From Umbilicaria muhlenbergii (lineage: Eukaryota; Ascomycota; Lecanoromycetes; Umbilicariales; Umbilicariaceae), in assembly GCA_000611775.1 (NCBI GenBank), contig KK106985.1, forward strand, positions 2,239,360 through 2,303,359: a stretch of DNA of 64,000 nt, in the 5' to 3' direction. The notes below the pieces were generated by a model that saw only the letters and a list, made by a program, of their open reading frames with translations, was not told the DNA's origin and did no database searches. Each line of letters starts with the position of its first letter. Within the stretch, counting starts at the first letter, position 1. The position numbers were made by a program, and so were the translations under genes. Positions 13,801 through 25,446 of this stretch are shown here, one piece after another.

Positions 13801-14791
13801 TGCTTTTAAAATTAAATATATATTAACTGATCATAATCTTCAGAGCAGAGGTGAAGAGAAGAGGATTAAACTGAGTATCACATGATGTTCATGATACTCT
13901 TAAGAGTGATGTTCATGCACTTCAGCTGCTTAAAGAGGAGCAGATTAACTTTAATAATAAATTTAAGTTTCAAGAGCTTCTGATGACAGTTGAAAACATG
14001 AAGATGTGCTGTTATCTTCTTATTATAATACTTTTAACGCGCCTTGAGGGTGGTCAGGAGGGCAGGTGAAGAAGTGTTAATATTAATCTTATTAATTAAA
14101 TGAATTAATGTGTTGACCTTGCATGTAAAGTGTGCAGGGACCTTAAATCATCAGTGAAGTACAACAAATGAGCATGTTAAATTTATTAAAAAACAAGCCT
14201 TGTGAAGATTAATGCAGTACATGCACTTCACATTTGCATAAGCATCACAAACCTGAGTGATATCCTCAGAAAAATGATGATTACATTAAAGACAAAATAA
14301 CTTAATAAGCTGAGCACAGGATCCTGTGAAGCACTTTGTGATAAATAAGCATTATATGAAGTCATGCATTAATCATGCATGTGCAGAGCCTGTTTTCTTT
14401 AACTTATAAGCATGATAACTGATGTTGTGATGATGATGAAGGTGTGATTTGAGAGTGTATAAGTGATGTTGTGATGATGAATCACTGCTTGCGCAAAAGT
14501 TGATGATAGAAGGTTGAGGAGTTGATAATATTTATATCTTAAAACTTTTATTATGATATCATCACCTGTGACCTGAGTAGCATCATTATAACACTGTCAT
14601 GACTTCACTGCTGTCACTTCACTGCTGTCACTTCACTTCTTAAAGTTTTCACATTCACATGATTAACTCATCTCATTATCATCTCATTTAATCAGTGCTG
14701 ATGTCATGTCACTGTTTCAACAGTTAATTGAGTCTTTTATTAATCATTCACCTTTCTGCACTGAAGGGCCGCTGCATAGAGGGGAGGCAAT

Positions 14792-15019
14792 TGTCATGAG
14801 TTAATGACAATTCAAGACTCATGTAAAGTATGTGCTCTGCAAGTGACTTAACAGTGTTAATGAGTCATTTAAAAACTCTGCACTGCTTAATCTCACCTTC
14901 ATTCCTTAGTTATTAATTTTATATAATTAAAATCATATAATCTTTATACATTTATATCTCATGCTGTCACATACTCTGATTATACTTTCCTTTCTAGTAA
15001 GGGACGCTATAATTTAACA
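14792..15019 (+). repeat. 3' LTR of Gypsy B1
   Basis: A 228-bp copy of the family B LTR, preceded by a purine tract and followed by CATTT. It is highly similar to the LTR at 8,253-8,479, with differences mainly of the C/T and G/A type. Confidence 0.92.
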
Positions 15020-16859
15020 CATTTATACTCATTGATCAAAAAGTAATGTTAATAAATAATACTCATATCTACTTATCTTCTTCTCTTCATCATCAGTGTC
15101 AGTGTTGTTATCTTCATTCTCTTCATCATTAATGTTATTATTCTCATCATCATCATTTCCCTCATTGATACATGTTAAGTTACACTTGATTTTGTTACTT
15201 TTTCACAGCAAGACTTAAAGGAACTCATCTTTTACATTTTTATACTTAAAGATAATCTCATTTCAGATATTTATGAGATTTTGTTTAAATCATTCTGTTA
15301 TAAATATAAATAACTTACAAAATGAATATTATTTATTAATCTTATCTGACAACTTCTTCTTGAAACATTTCACAGACTTAATTTCTTAAGCATTTTTCAT
15401 CAAGATTTAATGTTCATCATGATTTATTTCATTTCAACTTGATGTTATTTTTTATATTTTTTAATGACATTTCAACTTAACCTGCTCATCTGCATTTTTA
15501 GCATGTGCAATTATAGCTTGATTATTAATTTTGTTATAACACTTTTACTGTTTTCTGACTGTGCTTTCATGCTGATTATATTCATTGAGGTGCTTTTGCA
15601 GAGTGATTAATGCAGCATTTATCTTACATCAACCTCCTCACTGAGGTGTGATAAGTAGATTAATCATGATGAAGTGAGAGAAGAACTTGATTGCATTATT
15701 ATTATATAAATTAATAATTTGTCTTTTATGATGTGAACATTATCTTTAATCATTACCTTGCTTCTAACATAAGAGAGTGAGGAAGCAGGTGATCAGATGT
15801 ATTAATAAAAAAGTGATGTAAATTAAACAATAAGTGTTAATAATTGTCATTATTATTAACATGTGAATAATACCTGAAGAAATGAGACATGCTGCTAAAT
15901 GATGAAGAAGGATGAATGTTAAAAAGAGTTAATATGCACAACTGATAAGTTATTCTTTAACTTGTGAATTTTGATACTGAGGCTTATGTGATTAAAAGTG
16001 CTGCTAGACAGGATCTGATGTTGATATTAACTTACAACATTACTTAAATAATGAGGTGAAGTGCAAATCAAATAATAATAACATAAGCAGAGATGAGTTC
16101 TGCAAGGAATGTTTATATTTATGTATTTTAATTGTGTTTCTGAAAACTTATGTTGATATCACAGCATCTCACCTTTGCAGTGAATGCATCAGAAGTTAAA
16201 TGTTAATATCACAACATTTCATCTTTATAATGAATGCACTGAAAGTGCTGTGTTGATTTAACAACTTAACTATAGATGTGAAATCTGCAGCTAATCATGT
16301 TTTTATTTTCATGCATTTTAACATTTCTCTTTTACACCTCATTATTAAAGTTTTAATTAAGTAATGCTTTTAAATAACACCTGTGATATTTATTCATGCT
16401 GACAAAGGTTTACTTCTCTTTAAATCTTTAAGCTTTGTGTATTTTCCTCATTATTTTTAATATATATTTTTCATGTTATTCTTCACTTAAATACCTGTCA
16501 GTTAAATAATGTTCATAAATAATGTTTATATTCATTCTTGATGATTAATGTTCTATTATCTTCAGATCTTACACATCTTTTTAATATACTTCTTCATCTT
16601 TAACATATTTTTTTAACTTCAATGTATTTCATCACCTTTAATAAACTCATCATCTTTAATACACTCTGTCATCTTCAACTCACTCTGTCACAATCATCAT
16701 CTTTCATCATATTCAACACATTTCTTTAATGCACCTCTTGTCTCTTCTAGCTAGTCATACACCTTTATAAATTTTCACAAGTATAATTAAACAAGTCAAT
16801 ACTTATAATAATGCTGAAAGCTAATACCTACTAAGTAACTGAAGTATAATGTGTATTAA
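15020..16859. other. Unassigned AT-rich mutated DNA
   Basis: No domain, LTR or TIR is recognised. It is rich in TCATC/TCTTCATC words near 15,070-15,150 and 16,590-16,720. The same CpG-poor, TGA/TCA-rich composition as the repeats suggests old mutated repeat sequence. Confidence 0.5.
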
Positions 16860-17859
16860 AAATGAAGTTAAACATCTGTCAGCTATCTTCTCTCCTTTTA
16901 AAGATGAACTTCATCAAGTCAGAAAGTCAGTGAAGATTTATAAATCATTAAAGAATAAAGCTGTGAAGAAGCATCAGAAAGATTTAATATAATGATGATT
17001 AATTATATAATTTACACCTCAAGGAAAAGGACCTGCTCACTCAGAGTCATTAAAAATTTTGTGAAAAGTTAAGTCAAGAAGTAAGTCTCTCATATTAATT
17101 AATAATGTCAGAAATTAATGCTCTTTTGCAGTGAAAGCCTTTCATGAAATTAAACATTATCAGCATACAGAAGAGCTGCTTATTTTAAAAGCTGCATTTT
17201 AATATTTAATACATAAAATCATGATTGATCTGCCAGGTATGCAGAACATTAATAATTAAAAAATATATTAATAAAAGACTACTCTGCTGATGTTACAGAA
17301 GTCAATAGAGATATTGTTGATTTTATTTTTTAAGAGTAAATTGTCTGAAATATAAAGTAATGTTAAAGTTAATGCTTTCACACAGATATTAATTTGCTCA
17401 TCATTTATAAAAAGTGAATTATTATTCAGAGTAAAAATATAATTTTAACAAAACATCTCTTACTTCTTGATTCAGATGAAAATCTTGTGCTGTATATTAT
17501 TAAAATGCAGGATTCAAGGGCTATACCTGCTTCAAGGCAGCATAATGACTGAAGAAGTAATGTTAATTAATAATGCTTAAATTGTTTCTGTAGGATAGAA
17601 TACTAATTTAGTAATAAGAATATGAAACTTAAATTGAGATCACTCTGACCTGCATAAGTGATAACTTTAATGTGCAAAAGTAAAGTTTTAACCCTTGTGC
17701 AGATAAAATGTATCATGTATAAAGACTTGATGAGTTTTATAAAACTTTTAATGTCTTACTTTATTACCTGCTTTGACTTAACATGTTAAAGTAAATTTAA
17801 AATCACTGAGACACTGTCACCTGACTCAGCTTGACTCAGCTCAATTTAATGTCACTTTA
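16860..17859 (+). other. Possible LINE ORF1 / 5' remnant, uncertain
   Basis: The plus strand has patches of coding character, with Lys-rich runs such as KIYKSLKNKAVKKHQKDL and KAFHEIKHYQHTEELLILKA. It lies directly upstream of, and in the same direction as, the LINE ORF2 that starts near 17,860. This position would suit a LINE ORF1, but I see no confident zinc-knuckle or RRM motif, and the endonuclease domain expected between ORF1 and RT is not readable. It could equally be an unrelated relic. Confidence 0.25.
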
Positions 17860-20800
17860 ACTCATAATGACAGTTTATTTCAAGTTATTAAAAATGCAAA
17901 ACAAAAATCCTGAACAACATTTCTTACAGAAGCAAGTGAAAAAGATGTATTTTAAATATATAAATACATTAAATCATGACTTATAAAGAAAATACCACTA
18001 ATACAAAATTAAAATGATGTATTATGTCAAGATTTTCAAGACAAATGTCAAGCATTTATCACAACAATGTATTCAGAACCTTTTACAGCAGAAATTAAAA
18101 ATAATTAAGATGCAATAAATGTAAATTGATCAAACTTAATAGAAAATGAAGTTAAACAAATTATGTTTACATCCTCTGCAAAAAAAGCACCTGAATCAAA
18201 CAGTATTTTCTTTGCTATTATTCAAAAAGCATATCAAGTAATATCAGAATTAATGTTTACAATCTATATATAATTAATTTAAGCAGGTTTTCACTCAGAA
18301 TGCTGATGTCAAGGCATTAATGTTATTTTAAAAAATTCAGGAAAACCAGATTACTCACAGTTAAAAGTTTACAGAATAATTACACTATTAAATTGTTTAA
18401 ACAAAGTAGCAGAGAAAACCATGACAAATAAATTATCACACTTAAGTTAAGTCACAGACTTATTAAATCAAGATTAAACAGAAGGAAGAAAGCAAAAACC
18501 TGCAATTAATGCAATATTAATCTTAACACATGATATAGAATCAGCTAAAAATAAAGGTAATATTTTATCATATTTATTTCTGAACATCAAAGGAGCTTTT
18601 AATCATGTGTCACTACTGCAATTAATTTCAATTATGAAGAAATTGAAATTATCAGTATAAATACAATCATGAACAAAATCCTTTTTAGAAAATAGAAAAT
18701 CAAGATTAACCTTTAATGATGAAAGACAAGAAATGCAAAATATTAAAACAGGAATTTCACAAGAATCATTAATATCCTCAATATTATTTTTAATATATAT
18801 AAGGCATTTATTCTCAAAAATCAAAGCTAAATTCCCAGATATGGAAAAACTCAGCTATATAAATGATATGACATTATATATCACTGAAAAATCAGCTGCA
18901 GAAAATTGTTTAAAGTTATAATCAACAGCTGAAACAGCATTTTCATGAGCAGAAGAAAACACAGTACAGTTTAATGATAATAAATTTAAATTAATTCACC
19001 TTGAAAAGTTTAGAAAACCTGTGAAAAATAGCATTACATTATCAAACAACACAGTGGTTAAATCAGTAAAAGAAGTCAAGTGATTAAAAATTTAACTAAA
19101 CAGAAAACTAAATTTTAAAACATATGTTTAAAAAAAGGTTTTCACAGCAACTAAAGTATTACATTTAATAAATAAATTAATAAATTCAAAATGAGGCCTT
19201 TCTGCTAAAAATGCAAAACAACTCTATCAAGTATGTATAATATCAATCAGTGACTATGAATCAGAAATCTGATGAAAAAACCAAAAAAGCTATGTACAGC
19301 AATTAGAAAAATTGCAAAACTCAGCTTTACACAAGATTTTAAAAGTCTTTAAAACTTCTTTCAAAGCTGTAATGAAAATTGAAGCAAATATTCAGTCAGT
19401 ACAAGTCAGATTAAACAAAAAATGCAGAAAATATGTATTAAGAATTATAACCTTGTCAGAAAATCACTGTATCAAGTAAAGAATACTCACTTTATTTTCA
19501 TCAGAATCACAAATAAATCAAAACATACTTATAAATGATAAATTTTTAAACTGAAATCAAAATACATCAGGGAGAAAACATCTTACACAATTAATTAAAA
19601 TACTAAATAATATATCTACATTAATATCATCAAGGCAGGTAGAAAAGTTTATTACAGCTTAAAATCATGACTGTAAATTAATACACAGATTGCAGATATT
19701 CAAGTTTCAACAGAAACAAAAAAAATCATAATTAAAAAACACTTTACTTAAGTAAAGCATTTAATTACCTGCAACACATCAGTCTTTTACACTGATAAGT
19801 CAAAAATCAGTGTAAATACAACACAAAGCACCAAAAATCACATAAAAGCTAAAGTATACTGCATAAAAGACAATTACATAAATACAAAAAGTTACATTCT
19901 AGGCTGTTACACTGAAGTAATAAATGCAGAGCTTTATACTATAATGCAGACTACAAAATAAGCAATTCAAAGACAGTTTTTAAGAAAAAACATCTGAATA
20001 TTTACAGATAATCAAACTGTAATATAAAAATTACAAAAGCCTGCAAATACTGAAGTGCTACAACAAATTCAGTTAAATCTACAGAAATTACAGCAAAGTT
20101 AAAAGCTAATTCATATACACTGAATTCTCAGTCATAGTCAAATACCAGGAAATAAATTAACAGATAAAGCAGTCAAACAAGAAGCTTTAAACTCAGAAAA
20201 TGCAATTATTAATGCAGACTCAAGGCATATTTCTTTATCTTATATCAAAAAAGATATTGAGGAAATTGCTAAAGAGGAATGATTAATAAAATAATAAAAT
20301 GCAAATCAAGGACAGCAATACAAGACATATGTTATAAAACTTAATTTAATTATAAAGTCAAAAGAATTATACAAATATGAAAGATTAACCTTTACAACAT
20401 TTACACAATTAAAATTAAAACATAACTATTTTAAATCATATCTTTGCAGATTACCTACATATGAAAACAATCAATGTTTTCAGTGTAAGGTAAAACAGTC
20501 ATCAGAGCATTTACTGTTAAATTGCAGACAGTATAAACAAGAGCAGCAGGAGCTGAAACAGGAAATGCAAAAAGTAGAATTTACACATTTAACATTACAG
20601 TCACTACTTTGTACAAAGGAAGGGATTAAAAATACTTTAGTATTTTTAAAACACACAAAAATAGCTACACGGAAGTGGCTTTTAGGGGGGGTTGAGGATG
20701 GAAATCAGGATGTAGGGTGAGGAGATATTGAAAGAAATATCTAAAAATGTGCAATTCTGGCACCAATAACAGCCGCAAAAGAAATTGACAAAACAAGCTG

Positions 20801-20893
20801 ACTTGAGGTAATAAATACCTCACATATGTAGACTACACAGTGTCATAGTCTTAGACTGCATACACTTAATGAAGAAATAAAAAATAAAAAAAA
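17860..20893 (+). mobile_element. Tad1-type LINE, copy 2 (RT, RNase H, zinc knuckle, poly(A) tail)
   Basis: A non-LTR retrotransposon ORF2 remnant. RT landmarks are FNHVSLLQLI (~18,597-18,627), GISQESLISSILF (~18,751-18,790) and the catalytic-box relic YINDM (~18,855-18,869). An RNase H domain follows (YTDKSK near 19,788; IFTDNQTVI near 20,000; HSQIPGNKLTDKAVKQ near 20,130-20,180). A C-terminal zinc knuckle (C-x2-C...H...C) lies at about 20,474-20,526. The 3' end has an A-rich tail at ~20,872-20,893. The endonuclease domain is missing or unreadable. Trp-to-TGA and Arg-to-stop changes are frequent upstream. The last ~250 bp are nearly undamaged, keeping CpG, GG and CC. Orientation and tail place the insertion point at the edge of the host gene island. 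Confidence 0.9.
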
Positions 20894-21060
20894 GTTGACA
20901 CAGTTGAGTTTTTTGACGGTAACATTACGAGGATTTTACAGTAATCTCGGCTCATATAAACTCGGTAAGGTAGTCTATCCGGAAGTCATGTATCTGCAAA
21001 TGACAGGCACTTGCCCCGTGAAGTAGTTGCCTCGCACGACTACTATTTATGATTCAACCC
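20894..21060. other. Left edge of gene island, 3' flank of NLR gene
   Basis: An abrupt change to normal base composition immediately after the LINE poly(A) tail: CpG, GG and CC reappear. The segment is the downstream flank of the minus-strand NLR gene. No other feature is seen. Confidence 0.6.
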
Positions 21061-24000
21061 TCACGTGGCTGGAGACGTGGTGCTAGATGAATCAACGCTC
21101 CGCCCCTCTGACTCTCCCTGAGCGATTGGCTTGGTCTTCGCACCCTCCGGCTCTCTTCGAACAGGGATATAATCAAAATGTGGTGACTGGTCGACGTTCT
21201 CGTTCATAGCAGGCACTCGCTTTTTGAGCGCTGGTATCTCCTTATACCGTTCTTGAGCACAATAGATCTTCAGAAGCTGCTCTGCAATAACCACAGTACG
21301 TGGGTTATCTAGTGTGAGGGCCTTCTGGACTGTAATGCGGTCAAGCATGGCACTGCAATCCTTTTCCGCCTCTGCAAGCTCGCCCAAGTGGATCCTGACC
21401 TCGACATAGCCGGACATTGCGACAAACCAATCAGGATGACTGGAAGGGATGGCAGGTATGAGTACCTTGAGGAGCTCCGCAGCGTCCTTCCATCGCTTCA
21501 ACCTGACATATGCTCTTGCAAGATTGGACTTGGTCATGGACATGCCAACGTGACTTTCGCCTAAGGTTCGTGAAACCACCGGAATGATTTCTTCCAGCAT
21601 TTTGGCGGCTTCCGCTGGTTGTCCACGATCGCAAATGACCTTTGACATATCATTGATTGACCACAAAGTGTAGGAATGTTCTTCTCCAAGAATTCTTTTG
21701 CGGGTCACAAAAACGTTCCTAACCAGGATTTCAGCGACCGCGAACCGTTTTTGCGCGCAGTAACTCATTCCAAGTTCATTCCTTGCCATCAGTGTATCAG
21801 GATGATTCGGTCCGAAGAATCGCCTTCGTTTATTAACAACTGTGCGGAGGAGCTCTTGACATTTCTCAAACTGCCCAAGATGCAGGTAAGTTCGACCGAG
21901 ATTGAACATTGCGGAAAGCGTCATGGGATCCTCTGGTCCGAGACACTTCATGAGACCCTTGAGCGCACGCTCTCCTGTATATCTGGACCATTCTCTTTCG
22001 CCGGCGAGCCATAGGGTAAGCGTAAGCTCGTCCAGAGCAACGCAATAAGAGACGTAGTTCGGCCTCCATGGTGGCCAGGTTATGTAATGTGCTATTGACG
22101 GTCTCCACAGCCATCTAGAGAAAAGGACTTCCCTTTGAACATCGACTGCCGATTTTATATCGAACAAATTCCAGTACGTATACGCAAGGCTCCTTTTAGC
22201 CTGAATAGTGTCCTCGTGCCATTTACCAAGCTTCTTGGTCCTGAATTTCAAGACTTTGCTCTGTAGGCTGCATGCACGTTTCCAAAGGCCGTTCTCTGCA
22301 TAGACAGAAGCAAATTTGTAGAGCTGCGCAGCTTGCTCTGTGGTACCTGGAAACGACGGCATTTGAGAGTCCAGAGCACGTTGACAAAAGTTAACGTGAG
22401 GCAACAGACGCCTTCGGAATTCTTGTCCAGAGGCCTCCAGATTCAGGGAAATGCAATTTGCAAGGATCGCTGCAGTGCAGCTCAGCCAACGTGTCTGCTC
22501 AGCTTCAGTAAGCCGTTCTCTGGCCCATGCATGGACAACCGGATGCAACGAACATATCCCATACGCAGAGTCGTGGTCAACTATAGAGTACTCGTATAGC
22601 ACACGGATAGCCGTCCGAAGTCGCGCTTGGGCATCTTCACCCCATACCGTCTGGTTCTGTAGGATGTCCGGGTACTTGACAGACCTGTACTTCATGGACG
22701 TTACATCATTCCACGACCTCTGGAAGATACTCTCCGGGATAGATTCAAAGTGCATAAATGCAAAGACGTGCATCAGCTCTACAGCGTCCTTGCATTTAAC
22801 GGATTGGCTATTCGCTATCCTTCGAAAAGGTATCTCCCAGGTAGCAATTATGTTGGCGTCATCTGCACATTTGACATATGGGAGGGGCATCATTTTCTTA
22901 CGACGGCCGAGATAGTAATGCAGGTATTTCTCCATCGTGTATATATTTCGACGAATGGTAGCGCCAGCATGGGCAAGCGCAAGATAGCCAAGCTCGGACG
23001 CAATCCCCTGCGCCAGCTTCCTGTTCTGGGAATTGGGCGGATCGGATACGTTTGGCGAATGAGTAGACTTAAGCAGAAGTGCAATAGCCTCTTCAGGATC
23101 CATACCACAGAAACGAAATTCACCAGCAGTGGCATAGTCAGTAGCACTGGGGTTTCGCGTGGTAACTAGGATATGGCCTTTCCCTCCGGGTGGGAAGTAC
23201 TGTGATATGTCCATATCCGGGTCATCCAATACCAGAAGCCAAGGTTTCAAGCAGTTGGATAGCCAGTATATACCAGCTGTAAACGATGATCCCTTGCCCG
23301 CTTGTTCTCCTAGAAAGGAGAAACCACGTTCAGCATTCTCTTGGTTGCTGGCATCGATCCAGAATACGCCCCAGTAGCTGGTCACATAATGTCAGCATGA
23401 TTGCATATGTGCACTACATGACACCACGGCCATACCTTGATCTGTTGTCCTCTACATATTTCAAGCAAAACTGCGTCTTGCCGGAGCCACCTAAGCCGTA
23501 AATGACAAAAATTTTGTGATGTTTGTCCATTTGTTGCCTATGTACTGGGCCGAGACTGTTCCTTAGGACCTTTGCGTGCGTTGTTCTTCCCGTAAAATAG
23601 TTACTAGAGCAGCGTGGAACGTAGTATAACGCGTTGATCGCTGTTGATACACCATCCTCAGAAAGGAGATGTGGAAGCTGAGGTTGGAGTAGAGCCTCCA
23701 CTTCTCTTTGGCGTTCCTCCGCTAGCTGCTTCACTTCATTTGCCCACCTGGACCCAATGAGCCCAGGAGCCGCTCTGATGTACCGGAGGAGAGCATCAAG
23801 CACAACTCGGTAACCACGGTCTAGAGGGTTCTTGAACTTGACCATCCTGGAATGAGTTGCCATGATTCCGCACCGATCAACATTATCCCAGCCTGGCGCA
23901 GCGGAATCTTCATCAACGACGTACGTCTTGACTGTTCCGGCCTGGGTTTTCATCTGCTCCCAGAAGTAGTACACGCAGAATTGCTTCAGAAGCGGGGCAA

Positions 24001-24538
24001 ATTGATCTGTGATCTCTTGCAACATTTCTGAGCCTTTGAGGAGGCTGATCATAAACTGACTGGGCCCTGCACCCTCGCCTTTGCTTGGAAATAGCAAAGC
24101 ATCTTTGCTAATACCAGTGTGCGGTGTCCCCATGAACAAGATTGCATAGGTTGAGACGTAGATCGATCGCCGATGCTCGACATTCCTGGATCTGCTAGTA
24201 CTAGAGAAAGCCAGAGCTCGTTTAACCAGAAGACCTCCGAGCTCATGGCAGATAAAGATAATGGGACGTTCAAAGGCATTCGCTAACTGGCGGTCCGCAC
24301 AAAGCTCCGCTATAAGACTGGTGGCATGGGGTAATATGCGGTCGGCGGTCCCTTCTCCAGGTGATGCTAAGATCTCTGCCTTGTAGCCGTATACCAGAAT
24401 CCGAGTCCTACATCGCCGGTGAGGGAACAAATCGCGTAGCCATAGTAGACCCGTTTCCGAGTCTGTCCATGTCTCCAGGGCTCGCTCATAAAGACCGTGG
24501 ATAGCGACTATACTGCTCAAATCAGCTCCGGAGCCCAT
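21061..24538 (-). CDS. NLR-type receptor: alpha/beta-hydrolase (SesB-like) - NB-ARC - TPR
   Basis: A two-exon gene: exon 1 is 24,538-23,436, a 58-bp intron spans 23,435-23,378 (GTATGG...GCTGAC...CAG), and exon 2 is 23,377-21,061. The frame is open and encodes 1,139 aa. Residues ~10-255 form an alpha/beta-hydrolase domain (VAIHGL; FICHELGG at 95-102; GTPH 137-140; ATHSRMVKF with His229). The nucleophile-elbow position is Glu99, not Ser. The NB-ARC follows: Walker A GLGGSGKT 348-355, Walker B WLLVLDD 414-420, ILVTTRNP 437-444, LGYLALAHAGA ~497-507, and LHPVVHAWARER in the winged-helix end ~645-656. About six TPR units span ~718-1,070. Fungal proteins of this layout are cytosolic NLRs linked to non-self recognition and programmed cell death. 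The N-terminus matches the separate gene at 29,231-30,316. The ATG at 24,538 is chosen because it starts just before the domain; an extra upstream exon cannot be excluded. Confidence 0.9.
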
Positions 24539-25446
24539 CGCGAGACATCATCATGGAAGACACATGCACATACTCAACTATAGGCGCATTCTGGGAGAGC
24601 TCTTCCGGTGTTTCCTGCTCAGTGAGCTGCGTGATGCTCATAGTAAACACATGGTATATGAGGGATATGGGAGGGAGCTAGCGGTAGCTAGTTACAAATA
24701 TTGGTACCAGATACAAAGTACCTCCGTACAGCATAGTAGAGAAGCAGAAAAGCAGTAAGGCAAGTAAGAGGCTCTGAGGATGGAGAGAGAAAGAGGCTGT
24801 TGAGGCTCGGGGCTCAAGGCATGAGGGAGGGAGTCTGAGCTTGGCAGCCTGGTCTGACATCCCACCTTGATTACTAGACTCGAAACTCTGCAAGGGGTAA
24901 TAACTGTGCCTCCAACAGTATTAATTTACTCCGGAGTAGTTGGCAGCTGTGAGTGGGAGATTTGCCGGGATGTTACACCCACGGGAGAACCTGCAGCTGT
25001 GGCCCGATTAGGTAGGTTAATTTGGCCCGCTCCCTTGCAATCCCCGGCTTTGAAACTGCAAAGCGCCAGCGCTAAAGACGATAAAAACCTATCAATACCC
25101 AAGCATTGTCCCTCCATGAAAACGGCCTTTAAAAATATATTAAAATAGCCCATATGTAGCCACATGGGATGATAGGAGGGAGGGTGCGGAGTGAACATTG
25201 CCAAGAAGCGCCCCCAAGCCCCCCTTGAAATAGTTATTTCTGACTCCCGACTCCCATATTAATATGATATATAACGATGATATAAGGGTTGGTTTTAGTC
25301 TAAGCTCGCGTTGCCGCTCATGATACTGAATTCAGCGTAGTGTATTGGCATTCTGCGAAACTTCTATTCTTGTTGGCATTTGATAGTCCTTTTCTTGCCT
25401 TTGCTGTTAACGGTTTCTAAGACTGTAGACGGCATTCAATACTGAC
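24539..25446. promoter_or_regulatory. Shared upstream region between NLR (-) and P450 (+)
   Basis: A 908-bp divergent intergenic stretch of normal composition. It must hold the promoter of the NLR gene and that of the former P450 gene. An AT-rich patch with TATATAAC-like sequence (about 25,255-25,275) lies some 170-190 bp upstream of the P450 ATG. I see no defined operator, repeat or RNA gene. Short open frames on both strands look like chance. Confidence 0.4.

Larger units (their letters stand above)
8253..15019 (+). mobile_element. Gypsy chromovirus fossil, family B (B1), both LTRs present
   Basis: A Ty3/Gypsy element fossil of 6.77 kb bounded by LTRs of 227 and 228 bp. The bordering 5-mers are CATCT and CATTT, a target duplication differing by one transition. 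A purine-rich tract (AGAGGGGAGGCAAT, 14,778-14,791) precedes the 3' LTR. Parts in order are a gag region with zinc-knuckle remnant near 9,605-9,655; protease region ~9,830-10,080 (NTGAEVNVIS); reverse transcriptase ~10,440-11,100; RNase H ~11,110-11,680; integrase ~11,880-13,100; and a chromodomain near 13,250-13,350 (EEYEVEEIL). It is broken throughout by very many breaks. About 1.4 kb between chromodomain and 3' LTR is unassigned. Confidence 0.9.

Noticed and set aside
1-20600. TGA reading as Trp, suggesting a mitochondrial or other alternative genetic code
   Set aside because: TGA does replace Trp throughout the LINE and Gypsy remnants, but TAA, TAG and Arg/Gly changes of the same C-to-T/G-to-A type accompany it, and undamaged copies and island genes use TGG. 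Mutation explains it better than a code change.
21676-23169. Plus-strand open frames over the NLR gene
   Set aside because: They are shadows of the long minus-strand coding exon and have no independent support.
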